DNA from: Phytohabitans maris
GTDB lineage: Bacteria; Actinomycetota; Actinomycetes; Mycobacteriales; Micromonosporaceae
Length of the DNA stretch: 60,418 bases
NCBI RefSeq assembly: GCF_031085175.1
Contig: NZ_JAVHUY010000062.1
Coordinates: 1-60,418, forward strand
Direction of reading: 5' to 3'
Both the position numbers and the translations under genes were made by a program. This document shows positions 49,890-58,320 of the stretch, piece by piece (positions within the stretch are counted from its first letter, which is position 1; the number at the start of each line of letters is the position of its first letter). Under the pieces are notes generated by a model. That model did not search any database and was not told the origin of the DNA. It was given only the letters and a program-made list of their open reading frames with translations.

Positions 49890-50162
49890 TCACAACAGAG
49901 GTGACGGATGCCCTTCCCGGTAGACGGCGACAGGGGCGCCAGGCGAGGTGCGCGTCCGGTTGACCTCGATGTCCAGCTGGCGCCAAAGCCGCTGCACTTC
50001 GGCCAGCGCCGTGAGCACCCGGGCGTGCAGCGCCTCGGCCTGGTCGGTGTCGCCGCGGCCGTACGCCTCGCCCTGCTCATAGCTGGCCTTCGCCACGTCG
50101 AGGACCGCGTCGAGCAGTGGGATACCGGTGCGGGACGGCGGATCCGCGGTCACCGTGTCCAC
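49890..50162 (-). CDS. Small helical protein, cassette gene 3 (element B)
   Basis: This 90-aa protein has GIPLLDAVLDVAKASYEQGEA and VLTALAEVQRLWRQLDIEVN, matching gene 3 of the element A cassette (29972-30223). It starts with GTG 13 bp inside the end of the WPCPPAR gene. The function is unknown. The overlap and homology show a conserved cassette. Confidence 0.78.
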   Translation of the reverse strand: MDTVTADPPSRTGIPLLDAVLDVAKASYEQGEAYGRGDTDQAEALHARVLTALAEVQRLWRQLDIEVNRTRTSPGAPVAVYREGHPSPLL

Positions 50163-50407
50163 GACAGCCGCTCCGCGTCCAGTGGCAGCGGCCGGGTCCA
50201 GACGATGAACCGGCGGTACAGGTCGCGGGCGGTGGCCTCGGGCATGTCCCCGGCGGCGTGGCCGAGCTGGACGGCCATGTACACGCCCAGGGCTACCGGG
50301 TCGGCGGCATGCTCGGCGGTCAGCGCCTCCCGTGCGGGCGGGCACGGCCAGTCGCCGCCGCACGTGTCGCATGCCCACGTCGGCCGGATGGGCTGGTGTC
50401 CGGTCAC
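50150..50407 (-). CDS. Zinc-motif protein with WPCPPAR signature, cassette gene 2 (element B)
   Basis: This 85-aa protein has TWACDTCGGDWPCPPAREAL, ALGVYMAVQLGHAAGDM and LYRRFIVWTRPLPL. It is the counterpart of 29751-29975. CxxC plus the cysteine of WPC could bind zinc. It starts in a GTGA overlap with the preceding gene. The family is widespread in actinobacteria and of unknown function. Confidence 0.8.
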   Translation of the reverse strand: MTGHQPIRPTWACDTCGGDWPCPPAREALTAEHAADPVALGVYMAVQLGHAAGDMPEATARDLYRRFIVWTRPLPLDAERLSWTR

Positions 50408-50697
50408 CGGGGCCTCGCCGGGCTGGGGGTGCGCCCCGCCAAGCTGGGGGGTTTGGCGGGGCGCACCGGTTGCGGCCGGCGGTGGGCGACGAGAGCCGCG
50501 GCCGCGGCGGAGGAGGGCGCTGCGGACGCTGTGCCGTACGGGTCGGCGAACCAGCGGATCGCGCCGTCCTGCGCCACGTCGCCCCCTCCGATTCCGGCGG
50601 CGTGACACCCCGTGCGGGATGCCTCGCCGGTCTGGGAGCGGGTGCGGCGGCTCACGGGAGGTGTATGCCATCGCACCCGCACTCCCCGTAGCGTCAC
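50404..50697 (-). CDS. Small Arg/Ala-rich protein, cassette gene 1 (element B)
   Basis: This 97-aa frame has VRVRWHTPPVSRRTRSQTGE, DGAIRWFADPYGTASAAPSS and a Pro-rich tail. The TGA overlaps the GTG of the WPCPPAR gene, the same coupling as in element A. The start is uncertain (GTG at 50697 or a downstream GTG). No family is known. Confidence 0.5.
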   Translation of the reverse strand: MTLRGVRVRWHTPPVSRRTRSQTGEASRTGCHAAGIGGGDVAQDGAIRWFADPYGTASAAPSSAAAAALVAHRRPQPVRPAKPPSLAGRTPSPARPR

Positions 50698-50783
50698 CGC
50701 CGACAGCGGCGAGGTCGAGTAGGAGAGCGTCCGGGATCTGTCCGCCGGTGTCCGCGGACAGGCTGGCCGCTAGCCTCAGGCGC

Positions 50784-51110
50784 GTGACGGACTACCTGGT
50801 GGTGGCGACGGCCACCGAGACGAGAGAGCAGGCGGTGACGCTGGCCGGGTCGGCGGTAGCCGCGCGGCTGGCTGGGAACGCGCAGGTGATCGGGCCCGTG
50901 GTGTCGGTGTTCTGGCACCTGGGCGAGCAGGGCACCGGCGAGGAGTACCAGCTGCTGCTCTACACGACCGCTGACCGGTACCCGGACCTTGAAGCGCGCC
51001 TACTGCGGGAGCATCCGTGGGACAACCCGCAGGTGACCGCTACGCCGATCGTGGCGGGGGCGGCGGGGTGTCTGGAGTGGCTGCGGAAGTCAACCGCCGA
51101 CCCGTCCTAG
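50784..51110 (+). CDS. cutA: CutA family divalent-cation tolerance protein
   Basis: This 108-aa protein fits CutA in length and signature: YLVVATATETREQAVTLA, NAQVIGPVVSVFWHLGEQGT, EEYQLLLYTTADRYPDLEAR and a final CLEWL. CutA trimers bind copper and other ions. It starts with GTG. It overlaps the convergent XRE gene by 71 bp, an unusual arrangement for a housekeeping-like gene and a sign of insertion. Confidence 0.85.
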   Translation: MTDYLVVATATETREQAVTLAGSAVAARLAGNAQVIGPVVSVFWHLGEQGTGEEYQLLLYTTADRYPDLEARLLREHPWDNPQVTATPIVAGAAGCLEWLRKSTADPS

Positions 51111-52302
51111 CCCACTCGACCGCGCGGGCCCGCAGGTCGACCACGCAGGGCAGGGAGCCGTAGGGGTCGAGGCGGCCGAGGAACCCGTCGATCCGCTGCC
51201 CTGGCCGGATGGAGCCGACGCCGGCGGACAGCTCCACGGCGCGGCCGGCGGTCTCGCACGCCTGCTCGACCTCGTGCGCGTCGAGGTACGCGTCGGCCAG
51301 CCACGACAGATACAGCGCCTTGTCGCGGGCGTGGGTGTCGTCGTACGCGGCGAGGACCTGCTCCAACACCGTGATCGCGCGCAGCGGCCGGCGCAGTACT
51401 GTCCAACACCTGCCGGTCATGATCTCCACTTCGGACCGGTCCACCCAATACACCCAGTCCGGCTCGGGCCGGTCGTCGTGCTCGGTGAGCGCGGTCGCCC
51501 CCAACGCAAGGTGCCGCTCCGCGTCGGCAGCCTGCCCCATGACGGCGTGCGCCCAGGCGCGGCGGCAGTGCAGCAGCGCCCGCACCCCCGGCGTCACGCC
51601 CGGGCCAGCGGTCTCCACCGCAGCCACCGCCTCGTCGACGCCGGGCTGGCCCAGACCAAGCCGCAGGTACGCGATGAACGCCCATGCGTTGCCGGCGAGG
51701 GCCGGGTCGGCGGCGTCCTGGGCGGCGGCCAGAGACGTGCGGTAGAGCCGGTCTGCGTCGCCGTGTAGGCCGGCGTCGAACGCGGCCCAGCCGGCCAGCT
51801 GCGCCTGCTCGGCGAGCACCGCTAGGAGGCCGAGGCCGGTCGCCTCTGTGTACGACCCGTCGCGGATCAACGTTTTGGTGGACTCCACCTCGGCGGCGTA
51901 CAGCCGGTAGGTGTCGGCGCCGCCGAGGTAGTCGTCGAGGCGTCGGAGCCGGGCAGCACGAGTGACGAGCTGGGCGGGCAGGTCGGCGCCGACTCGACGG
52001 CCGAACGCAAGCCGCTGGTGCGGCAGCGCGGCGGCGATACCAGCGGCAGCAACGAAGGTGCGGCGCCGCACGCCGCCGGTGTCCACAGAGACCATTCGCG
52101 CGAGCTCACCGCCCGCGTCGAGGACGACGTCGAGGGCCTGCGCGGTCTCGACCGTGGGTGTCTTGACGCCAGTCTCCAGTTCGTGCAGGTAGGTCTTGGA
52201 GTGGTGGACGCGGCGGCCCAGTTCGCGCAACGACAGACCGCGCTCGTCGCGCAGACGCCGGAGCGTCGGCGGAAAGCGCGGGTCCGAGATCGACCGGGCC
52301 AT
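51040..52302 (-). CDS. XRE regulator with TPR-like sensor domain (element B)
   Basis: This 420-aa protein has an XRE domain (LRRLRDERGLSLRELGRRVH, KTYLHELETGVKTPTVETAQ). A stretch GVRRRTFVAAAGIAAALP and long helical repeats (LLAVLAEQAQLAGWAAFDAG, DKALYLSWLADAYLDAHEVE) follow, ending in Pro-rich sequence. It is the counterpart of the regulator at 28064-29311 in gene order: regulator, then the three-gene cassette on the same strand, here with CutA between on the other strand. Confidence 0.87.
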   Translation of the reverse strand: MARSISDPRFPPTLRRLRDERGLSLRELGRRVHHSKTYLHELETGVKTPTVETAQALDVVLDAGGELARMVSVDTGGVRRRTFVAAAGIAAALPHQRLAFGRRVGADLPAQLVTRAARLRRLDDYLGGADTYRLYAAEVESTKTLIRDGSYTEATGLGLLAVLAEQAQLAGWAAFDAGLHGDADRLYRTSLAAAQDAADPALAGNAWAFIAYLRLGLGQPGVDEAVAAVETAGPGVTPGVRALLHCRRAWAHAVMGQAADAERHLALGATALTEHDDRPEPDWVYWVDRSEVEIMTGRCWTVLRRPLRAITVLEQVLAAYDDTHARDKALYLSWLADAYLDAHEVEQACETAGRAVELSAGVGSIRPGQRIDGFLGRLDPYGSLPCVVDLRARAVEWARTGRRLTSAATPDTPPPPPRSA

Positions 52303-52388
52303 GTGCTGCTCCCTGCTAGCGGACAGGGGTGGCGGCGCCGGCCGCTAGACACGGCGCCTGCCAGGTTCACCGTAGCGGATGGCCCGGA

Positions 52389-52919
52389 TCAGATCGCTTG
52401 ATCGAGGTATATCTGGCGTATGCGGGCGGCGATGCCGTTCAGCGCCTCTCGATAGGCATCGATGGCAGTGAGCATGGCGGCCTTAGCCCGATCGGGCGTG
52501 GTCTTCGTCATCGACTCCACGTCGGACAGCAACTCGTACGCCTGGTTTACCTTCGCCCGCAGTTCGTCGTCCAGGGCCAGGTTCATCGACCCCAGCACGT
52601 CCCGCCCCGTCTCGTGCGCCTCTTGGCTGATGTCCTCGGGCAGCAGGTGGCTGGCATAGACGCTGGACGTCTTCGCGACCATCGAATCGTGATGGTGCAT
52701 GCGTCCGACTGCCCGGGCGTACCGCATCAGCGCCTCGTTCAGCCGGAGCAGGTGCTCGAGCTCGAAGGTTTCACGCCGCTCCTGTCGACGGTAGGCCCGG
52801 TCGGTCTCCAGCGCCTGCCGCGCCGCCTGATGCTGCCGCCGATCAGTCCCCCACTGGCTGAAGTACGTGAGTAGGCCGCCGATGATCAGCGTGATCACGG
52901 GGAGGACGCTGTTCCACAT
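52389..52919 (-). CDS. Membrane-anchored helical protein
   Basis: This 176-aa protein begins with one transmembrane segment (LPVITLIIGGLLTYFSQWG). A charged coiled coil (RRQHQAARQALETDRAYRRQ) and helices with HHHDS follow. Such proteins are frequent in actinobacterial accessory regions and have no known role. It lies upstream of the XRE regulator, with 86 bp between. Confidence 0.72.
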   Translation of the reverse strand: MWNSVLPVITLIIGGLLTYFSQWGTDRRQHQAARQALETDRAYRRQERRETFELEHLLRLNEALMRYARAVGRMHHHDSMVAKTSSVYASHLLPEDISQEAHETGRDVLGSMNLALDDELRAKVNQAYELLSDVESMTKTTPDRAKAAMLTAIDAYREALNGIAARIRQIYLDQAI

Positions 52920-52947
52920 AGGCGATCACGCTACGTGCCGTGGGAGC

Positions 52948-53358
52948 TCACCCGCGTCGGACGTACCGGTCGCCGAGGTCGTCGATCAATGCCTTGGCGA
53001 GGTCCGACCAGGCGCTCTCGGGGATGCCGTGGAGCTCCGCCAGGTGCTCGGTGACGTCGTCGGGCGTCCAGTCGCTCTGGGTGATGTATGGCGCCCACCA
53101 GGCGCGATCTTGCTGCCATCCGGCGACGTGCCCTCGACGACGGGCTGACGCGGCCAAGATCAACCGGATGGTCTCCCTACCCAGGGTCGTACGAACCGCA
53201 GGGAAGTGGCCGGCCATCGGGAATGCACTCCACGCCCTCCGGAACGCCCCGTCGAGAACGATCGAGCTGCTCGTGATGCCAGTGACGCCGTGCTTGAGAC
53301 AGCCGGCGGCGAGGCCCTCCCCGACCACGGTCTCCTGCGTGGCCTTGGTCATCGTCAT
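52948..53358 (-). CDS. Unknown protein, paralogue 1 flanking the HEPN gene
   Basis: This 136-aa protein (TKATQETVVGEGLAAGCLKH, DGAFRRAWSAFPMAGHFPAV, DDVTEHLAELHGIPESAWSD) shares its plan with 54829-55251. Both have a VGxGLA start, an AF..AW..FP..  segment, an aromatic WWxPxxxxxD stretch and a closing LG..RVRR. The family is unknown. It is divergent from the HEPN-like gene with 91 bp between. Confidence 0.7.
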   Translation of the reverse strand: MTMTKATQETVVGEGLAAGCLKHGVTGITSSSIVLDGAFRRAWSAFPMAGHFPAVRTTLGRETIRLILAASARRRGHVAGWQQDRAWWAPYITQSDWTPDDVTEHLAELHGIPESAWSDLAKALIDDLGDRYVRRG

Positions 53359-53449
53359 GTCCGAAACGTACCGCGTCGCGGACGTCGTCGACGGCCATCA
53401 GGCCGCCCGCGGCCGACGCCCACGGCAGCGGGTGGCACAGTGTAACGGC

Positions 53450-54562
53450 GTGTCACTCGATCCCATGATCGTTCGCCGCTTGGCGTTCATCCGCTACCTG
53501 CACGGCCTCGGCATCGACCAGGCCCGGCTCCCGGAGCCGCAGTCCCACGCGTCGCTGCTCATGCTCCACGACGCGGTCGAGAGCCTCCTCGTCTTGGCCG
53601 CCGATCACTACGGCAAGGCAGCGCCGAAGTTCATGGACTACTGGAAGACCTTGAAGGACGACGTCCCGGGTGGACTCACCAGTATGCGGGGGATGGACCG
53701 GCTCAACCGCGCGCGGAACGACCTCAAGCACAACGGGGTGGCGCCATCCGCGTCCACGATCGAGCTCGCCGTCGCAGACACGGCGACGTTCATGGTGGCC
53801 ACCACACAGGCGGTCTTCGGCGTCGAGTACGCCGAGGTGTCGATGGTGGACGTCGTCGGCCAATCCAGGGTCCGCGAGGCGCTTCGTGACGCCGAGACCG
53901 CGTACGCTGGCGGCGACGCGATCCAGGCAATGATCAACGTGTTCGTTGCGTCCGAACTTCTGTTCAGCCCGCACGATCCGAAGGCATACGCCCTTCGCGG
54001 GTTCCGCCCCGAATCGCCTTTCGCGTTCGGGGCGGATGCTGGACGATTCTTCGATGTAAATCACCTCGTTACGCGCCTGAAGTCGTTCTTCGCACCCGCT
54101 GCGAGCCGGCAAGGCACCTTCCTGCACACCCCCGCGGTCCATAGGGACATCAACGACGCCCTGAGAGACCGGGATGCTCACGAGGCGGCCGAGATGGTTG
54201 CCGTCGCCGCCGAGGTCGCTTTCGAGACGCGTCGAGCTGTGCGAATCATGGCACTTGGCATCGAGTTTCCCGCATATCTGCGGTTCGACCGGCTGATGCC
54301 TAAGGCAGCCGATAGGTCGAGCAGGCGGCGCATATACCGTGCGCCGAAGGGCTACGCGCCAACGGAGGACGAATTCCGGTTCTGCCTCCAGTTCGTGGTG
54401 ACCGCCGCGCTGCGGCTCGCGGCCGCCGAGGCTCAGCAGACCGACCCGGAGTGGGTCGTCCGCGACCAGCGCGGCAGGGTGCAGTGGGAGGACATCGCCG
54501 AAGGGCGCTGGGATCACCTCGTCGACGAGTCGGAGCCCGGCCCGCGCCCTCCGGCGCCCTAG
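53450..54562 (+). CDS. HEPN-domain-like protein
   Basis: This 370-aa protein has a helical N-terminal domain with SHASLLMLHDAVESLLVLAA and, near 89-94, RNDLKH. That is the R-x4-H pattern of HEPN ribonucleases. A helical C-terminal domain (EALRDAETAYAGGDAIQAMI, EFRFCLQFVVTAALRLAAAE) follows. HEPN proteins act as RNA-cutting toxins and defence effectors. It starts with GTG at 53450, or ATG at 53465. Two paralogous genes flank it on the opposite strand and could be partners. The 266 bp after it (54563-54828) hold no gene. Confidence 0.6.
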   Translation: MSLDPMIVRRLAFIRYLHGLGIDQARLPEPQSHASLLMLHDAVESLLVLAADHYGKAAPKFMDYWKTLKDDVPGGLTSMRGMDRLNRARNDLKHNGVAPSASTIELAVADTATFMVATTQAVFGVEYAEVSMVDVVGQSRVREALRDAETAYAGGDAIQAMINVFVASELLFSPHDPKAYALRGFRPESPFAFGADAGRFFDVNHLVTRLKSFFAPAASRQGTFLHTPAVHRDINDALRDRDAHEAAEMVAVAAEVAFETRRAVRIMALGIEFPAYLRFDRLMPKAADRSSRRRIYRAPKGYAPTEDEFRFCLQFVVTAALRLAAAEAQQTDPEWVVRDQRGRVQWEDIAEGRWDHLVDESEPGPRPPAP

Positions 54563-54828
54563 TCCGTCGCGGCGACCGCCTGGGCGGCTGCCGTCCCGTC
54601 GAGGTACGGCGCGGCCGCGGTCACTGCGGTGTCTGCGGCGTCCGCGAGCCGATCGGGGTGGACGTCGGGTAGCACAGCGGCGAGGGCACGCTCACGGCGG
54701 CTACAGCGGTCGCGTGGAGGTCGTCAGCGAGAGTCATGCGGGTGAGCGTGCCGCAGCGCCAGGCGTGGTGCCAGACGCCCAACTCAGCTGTCACCTACCC
54801 GACGTCGGCGGATACCCGCAGCCGCCAC

Positions 54829-55251
54829 TCAGTCGCGGCGCACGCGCTCCTCGCCCAGCTTGGCGACGAACGGCTCGGCGAGTTCCATCCAGATCGAGGG
54901 GAGGATCCCGTGGCTGCGTCGCATGAGGTCGGCGACCTCCTGGTAGCTGTCGGCGTACCGCAGGTGTGGCTCCCACCAGCCATTTTTGATGTGCCACGCC
55001 ACGTCGCTGCTCCGCCGACGCGGGCTGTGGTCCAGGATCTCCGGCAGGTTGCACCGCTCGAACGACGCTTTGATCGCCCGGAACATCGTCGACGCCAGCG
55101 GGAAGGTCGGCCAGGCGTGGTTGAACGCCATTTCTACCTCGCTGCCCTTGGCGGTGAACGCCGCCACGTCGATGGCGTGGAGCCCGACCGCGAGGCCATC
55201 GCCGACGAGGGTCTTCTGGGACGTCGGAGACAGTTGCTGTCGCGTAGTCAT
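54829..55251 (-). CDS. Unknown protein, paralogue 2 flanking the HEPN gene
   Basis: This 140-aa protein (LSPTSQKTLVGDGLAVGLHA, EVEMAFNHAWPTFPLASTMF, SYQEVADLMRRSHGILPSIW) is a diverged copy of 52948-53358 and ends in VAKLGEERVRRD. The start ATG at 55251 opens the conserved region. No family is known. Its placement beyond the HEPN-like gene makes a symmetric three-gene locus. Confidence 0.7.
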   Translation of the reverse strand: MTTRQQLSPTSQKTLVGDGLAVGLHAIDVAAFTAKGSEVEMAFNHAWPTFPLASTMFRAIKASFERCNLPEILDHSPRRRSSDVAWHIKNGWWEPHLRYADSYQEVADLMRRSHGILPSIWMELAEPFVAKLGEERVRRD

Positions 55252-55428
55252 GCTGGCCACGATAGCCACAACCCCTGACAAATCGTGCAGGCCGAGCTTC
55301 CGGCATGGTTCGGTCGTGATCTGCGCTTCGGCATCGCCGCCTGGCTGGACATTACGAACCAGAATGCGTCGCCGCCGTGGCCGGTCTCCCGCATCGAGCA
55401 CTCCCTGTGGTTCTGTCGCGGAACCGGT

Positions 55429-55481
55429 GGGGGGGGGGGGGGGGGGGGGGAGGCCCCGCCGCCCCCCCCCCCCCCCCCCCC
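55429..55481. repeat. Poly-G/poly-C inverted pair
   Basis: A run of 22 G (55429-55450), 11 bases, then a run of 20 C (55462-55481) forms a perfect homopolymer inverted repeat. It lies in the 242-bp interval before the CxxCxGxG membrane gene and is not coding. It could form cruciforms or quadruplexes, or be an assembly artefact at a scaffold join. Confidence 0.9.
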
Positions 55482-55493
55482 ACGGCCAGGTGT

Positions 55494-55889
55494 TCAGAAT
55501 CGACCACCCCGGTCAGGTGGTTGGTTTCCAACCACCTGACGCGCGCTGCTCGGCTGGCCGGCCCGGCGCAGCAGGCGGAAGTGGTCGACGAACCGGCGGC
55601 CCCACCGTTTCCGTGCGCCGGTGCCTCCGCACCACCAGCACGGCGGTTCGCCGCGGCGGACTCGGCGGGCGCCGTGGCCGCCGCAGATCCGGCAGGCCGT
55701 GAACGGGCGGAGCCAGCACTTCGCCGTGTACACCGCGGCCCAGCCGAGCCCGGCGAGGACGAGCAGCCCGAGCAGCCCGGCAGCGATCTCTGTAGCGGAC
55801 GCCCCGCTACGCGTAGCGGCTGCGCTACACAGGCCGCTACCGACCTGACCTGGGCAGACGGCCTGTTGTAGCGGCTGGACGGGGATCAT
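55494..55889 (-). CDS. Membrane protein with double CxxCxGxG motif
   Basis: This 131-aa protein has one transmembrane segment (EIAAGLLGLLVLAGLGWAAV) and then two DnaJ-like motifs, CRICGGHG and CWWCGGTG, with a basic tail. The zinc domain should be cytosolic. It starts in an ATGA overlap with the FtsK-type gene, so it belongs to the transfer operon. Its last codons include the hairpin at 55512-55540. A smaller soluble relative is at 7487-7666. Confidence 0.75.
   Translation of the reverse strand: MIPVQPLQQAVCPGQVGSGLCSAAATRSGASATEIAAGLLGLLVLAGLGWAAVYTAKCWLRPFTACRICGGHGARRVRRGEPPCWWCGGTGARKRWGRRFVDHFRLLRRAGQPSSARQVVGNQPPDRGGRF
55512..55540. terminator. Perfect hairpin at the end of the CxxCxGxG gene
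   Basis: Arms GTCAGGTGGTTGG (55512-55524) and CCAACCACCTGAC (55528-55540) pair perfectly with a TTT loop. It lies within the last codons of the 55494-55889 gene and could end its transcript. Confidence 0.65.
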
Positions 55890-58051
55890 CGCGAACCCCC
55901 GAAACTGGCCCTGACGACGTTCCCAGGACCCTGCTCGCCGCTACCGCTACGGGCCGCGTCCCGGCGGGCGATCGCCGTCTTCACCGCGTCGAGCAGGCAC
56001 CCCTTCAACACCTCGTCGCCGTCCCGGACGTTCACGCTCGGCACCCCGAACGCCCGGACCTGGGCCGAGATAGCCTCCGACGTGGTACCCGCGTACGCTT
56101 CCGCGATCACGTCCGTGAGCCGGGCGGCGAGGGTCTGCCACTGCAGCCGGTCCTCGCCGGGCAGGAAGACGCTCATCACGTCCGCGAGGACGTCCCGGAC
56201 CTGCTTGGTCGCCTCCTCGCCGGCGGCGTACCCGGACAGGGTGCCGGCCGCTTCCCGGTGGCGGCGGGCGGCGAGCAGGACTTTCTCCGCGTCGGCCGCG
56301 TCGGCGAGGTGGGTGCGGACGGTGGGGGTTTCGTCGGTCAGCCCGTACAGGTAGCCGACACCCCGGTACTCGGGGCCCATTGGCAGCGCCGACGCGTCGT
56401 ATCCCTCGCCGTAGGCGTCGCCGCCGAGCACCGCCATGGACACGTCGCGGTTGCCGCACTTGAGCGCGAACCTGACGGCGTGGTTGTCGCGGTACCGGTT
56501 GAACAGCCGGCCCACGTCACCGGCGCCGACACCGGACGGCTTCTGCGAGCTCGACAGCAGGATCACGCCGGCGGACGGGCCCACCGAGATGATGAACGAC
56601 AGGAGGGAGGCGACCTCCTTGTTCTTGTCCTGGTCCTCCAGTTCGAAGTAGCACTGGAACTCCTCCATCACGAGGAGCCACACCCGCAGGTCCGGGTAGC
56701 GGGGGTCGCGGGCGAGCTCGGGGGTGAGCTTGCCCTCGGGGCAGACGTCGACGGGCAGCGTGGAGAGCACCTCGTTGACCTTGACGATGTGCGCCTTGAT
56801 CTCCTCCAGCGCGTCGATCAGCATCTCGACTGGGTCGCCGTCCCGGTTCGGGGTGGTGCCGAACACGATCCGGTGCGCGACCAAGGTGAACTTGCGCCAG
56901 TCCGGCGAGTTTTTGCCGTCGGCGACGACGAGCTTGACCCACGGGTCGAGGGCGGCGTGCAGGGCGAGGAGTCGGGCGGAGAACGTCTTGCCCTTGCGTG
57001 GCTGGGCGCCGACCAGGATGGAGTGCCAGATGAGCGGGACCTCGACGCGGCGGCCGCGTTCGTCGAGGCCGAACCGGATCGGCTTCCAGATGTCGCGCCG
57101 TTTCAGGTCGAGCATGTCCGTACGCCCGGCCGGGATGGCGAGCGGGTCCTCGTCGGCGACGAACAGGAAATGGCTGCGCTCGGACTTGCGGTCGCGGGTC
57201 AGGAACACCTGGAACTCGGACACGTCCAGGCCCGAGGCGAGAGCGCCCTTGGCCTTGATCGTGTCGGCAAAGGTGCGGCCGTGGGCGAGGGCGATGTGGA
57301 CGTGGGAGCCAGTCTCCAGCGTGTCCCGCGCCATCGTGGACAGGAACTCGACCTTGGCCTTGTCGGGGTCGCCGAGCTTGGCCGAGTAGTAGGCGCGCAG
57401 CACGATGTCCGGGTTGAGCCGGCGCAGGCGGTGCACGACCACCGCGGCGGACACGATCGGCTTGTCGACCGGCCGGCCGTAGTGCGCCAGCCCGCACACC
57501 GCTACGGCGGCGGCAAGCAGCTGCAGCCACCACGGTGCCAGCCACCACAGCAGGCCCAGGGCCGCGAGGACGGCGATCGCCTCGCTGGCGAGGACGGAGC
57601 CGCGCCACGCCCGCGTGTGGCGGGCCTCCCGGTGCAGCAGCAGCCAGGTGGCCGGGTCGTTCCTCGTCGCCGCTTCCTGCCGCAGACGGTGCTGCTCCAG
57701 CACCCACCACCAGCGGATCTGCCGGCCGGCGACCTTTAACAGGCCCACGGTGGACCACAGCAGGGCCAGCGGCACGTAGATGACCGGGAGCCTCCAGCCG
57801 TGGTACAGCGCCCGGTAGCGGGCGAGGTCGGCGTGGTAGGAGGCCCAGTTCTTGAACCCCTGCCACGAGTGCCACGACGGCGGCAGGATCGGTTTGCGCT
57901 CCTCGCGCGCCTTCTGCGGCTGGGCGGTGATCTCCGGCGTCTCGACCGGCGCCGTCTGGAGGACCAGGTCGTCGGGGTCGCCGTCGAGGAGCACCTCGAA
58001 GTGCGTGTCGCCCGGACGCTTCTGCGCCGGGCTGGGTTGCTCTGTGGTCAA
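55886..58051 (-). CDS. FtsK/SpoIIIE-type (TraB-like) DNA translocase
   Basis: This 721-aa protein has an N-terminal acidic tail, membrane segments (about 88-106 and 156-188), then a RecA-like motor: Walker A GAQPRKGKT at 348-356 and Walker B RVWLLVMEEF at about 454-463. ILLSSSQKPSG and a C-terminal domain of about 110 residues with EAISAQVRAFGVP (possible winged helix) follow. Such proteins move double-stranded DNA between mycelial cells in actinomycete integrative elements. No relaxase or type IV secretion system is seen, in agreement with that mode. It is the core of the transfer operon. Confidence 0.9.
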   Translation of the reverse strand: MTTEQPSPAQKRPGDTHFEVLLDGDPDDLVLQTAPVETPEITAQPQKAREERKPILPPSWHSWQGFKNWASYHADLARYRALYHGWRLPVIYVPLALLWSTVGLLKVAGRQIRWWWVLEQHRLRQEAATRNDPATWLLLHREARHTRAWRGSVLASEAIAVLAALGLLWWLAPWWLQLLAAAVAVCGLAHYGRPVDKPIVSAAVVVHRLRRLNPDIVLRAYYSAKLGDPDKAKVEFLSTMARDTLETGSHVHIALAHGRTFADTIKAKGALASGLDVSEFQVFLTRDRKSERSHFLFVADEDPLAIPAGRTDMLDLKRRDIWKPIRFGLDERGRRVEVPLIWHSILVGAQPRKGKTFSARLLALHAALDPWVKLVVADGKNSPDWRKFTLVAHRIVFGTTPNRDGDPVEMLIDALEEIKAHIVKVNEVLSTLPVDVCPEGKLTPELARDPRYPDLRVWLLVMEEFQCYFELEDQDKNKEVASLLSFIISVGPSAGVILLSSSQKPSGVGAGDVGRLFNRYRDNHAVRFALKCGNRDVSMAVLGGDAYGEGYDASALPMGPEYRGVGYLYGLTDETPTVRTHLADAADAEKVLLAARRHREAAGTLSGYAAGEEATKQVRDVLADVMSVFLPGEDRLQWQTLAARLTDVIAEAYAGTTSEAISAQVRAFGVPSVNVRDGDEVLKGCLLDAVKTAIARRDAARSGSGEQGPGNVVRASFGGSR

Positions 58052-58076
58052 CTGGTCGCTCCCATTCCGGTGGGAA

Positions 58077-58120
58077 GCGGGGCGCCGCCGGTGCTGTCCA
58101 GGCGAGTGGCGGCGCCCCGC
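58077..58120. terminator. Perfect hairpin upstream of the FtsK-type gene
   Basis: Arms GCGGGGCGCCGCC (58077-58089) and GGCGGCGCCCCGC (58108-58120) with an 18-nt loop lie between two genes of the same strand. It could attenuate transcription into the translocase gene. Confidence 0.7.
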
Positions 58121-58125
58121 GCTAG

Positions 58126-58320
58126 TTAGAACCTCAGGTGCGGGCCGTTGGCCTGCCGTTCACGCTCGGCTGCTGCCGCCGCCTGGATCTCTTCCTGGTG
58201 GGCGGGCGACAGGTCGCGGAAAGCCTGCCTGCCGGCCTCGCTGCGTCCGGCGATCTTCAGCAGCGCCCACGCGGACAGGTTCGCCGCGTCGTCGTTGGTC
58301 GCCTGCCTGCCCTTAGCCAC
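58126..58320 (-). CDS. Small helical protein of the transfer operon
   Basis: This 64-aa protein (DDAANLSAWALLKIAGRSEA, PAHQEEIQAAAAAERERQAN) is helical and charged. Its start overlaps the stop of the 59-codon gene above by 8 bp. No family is known. It may be a regulator or accessory factor in transfer. Confidence 0.65.
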   Translation of the reverse strand: MAKGRQATNDDAANLSAWALLKIAGRSEAGRQAFRDLSPAHQEEIQAAAAAERERQANGPHLRF

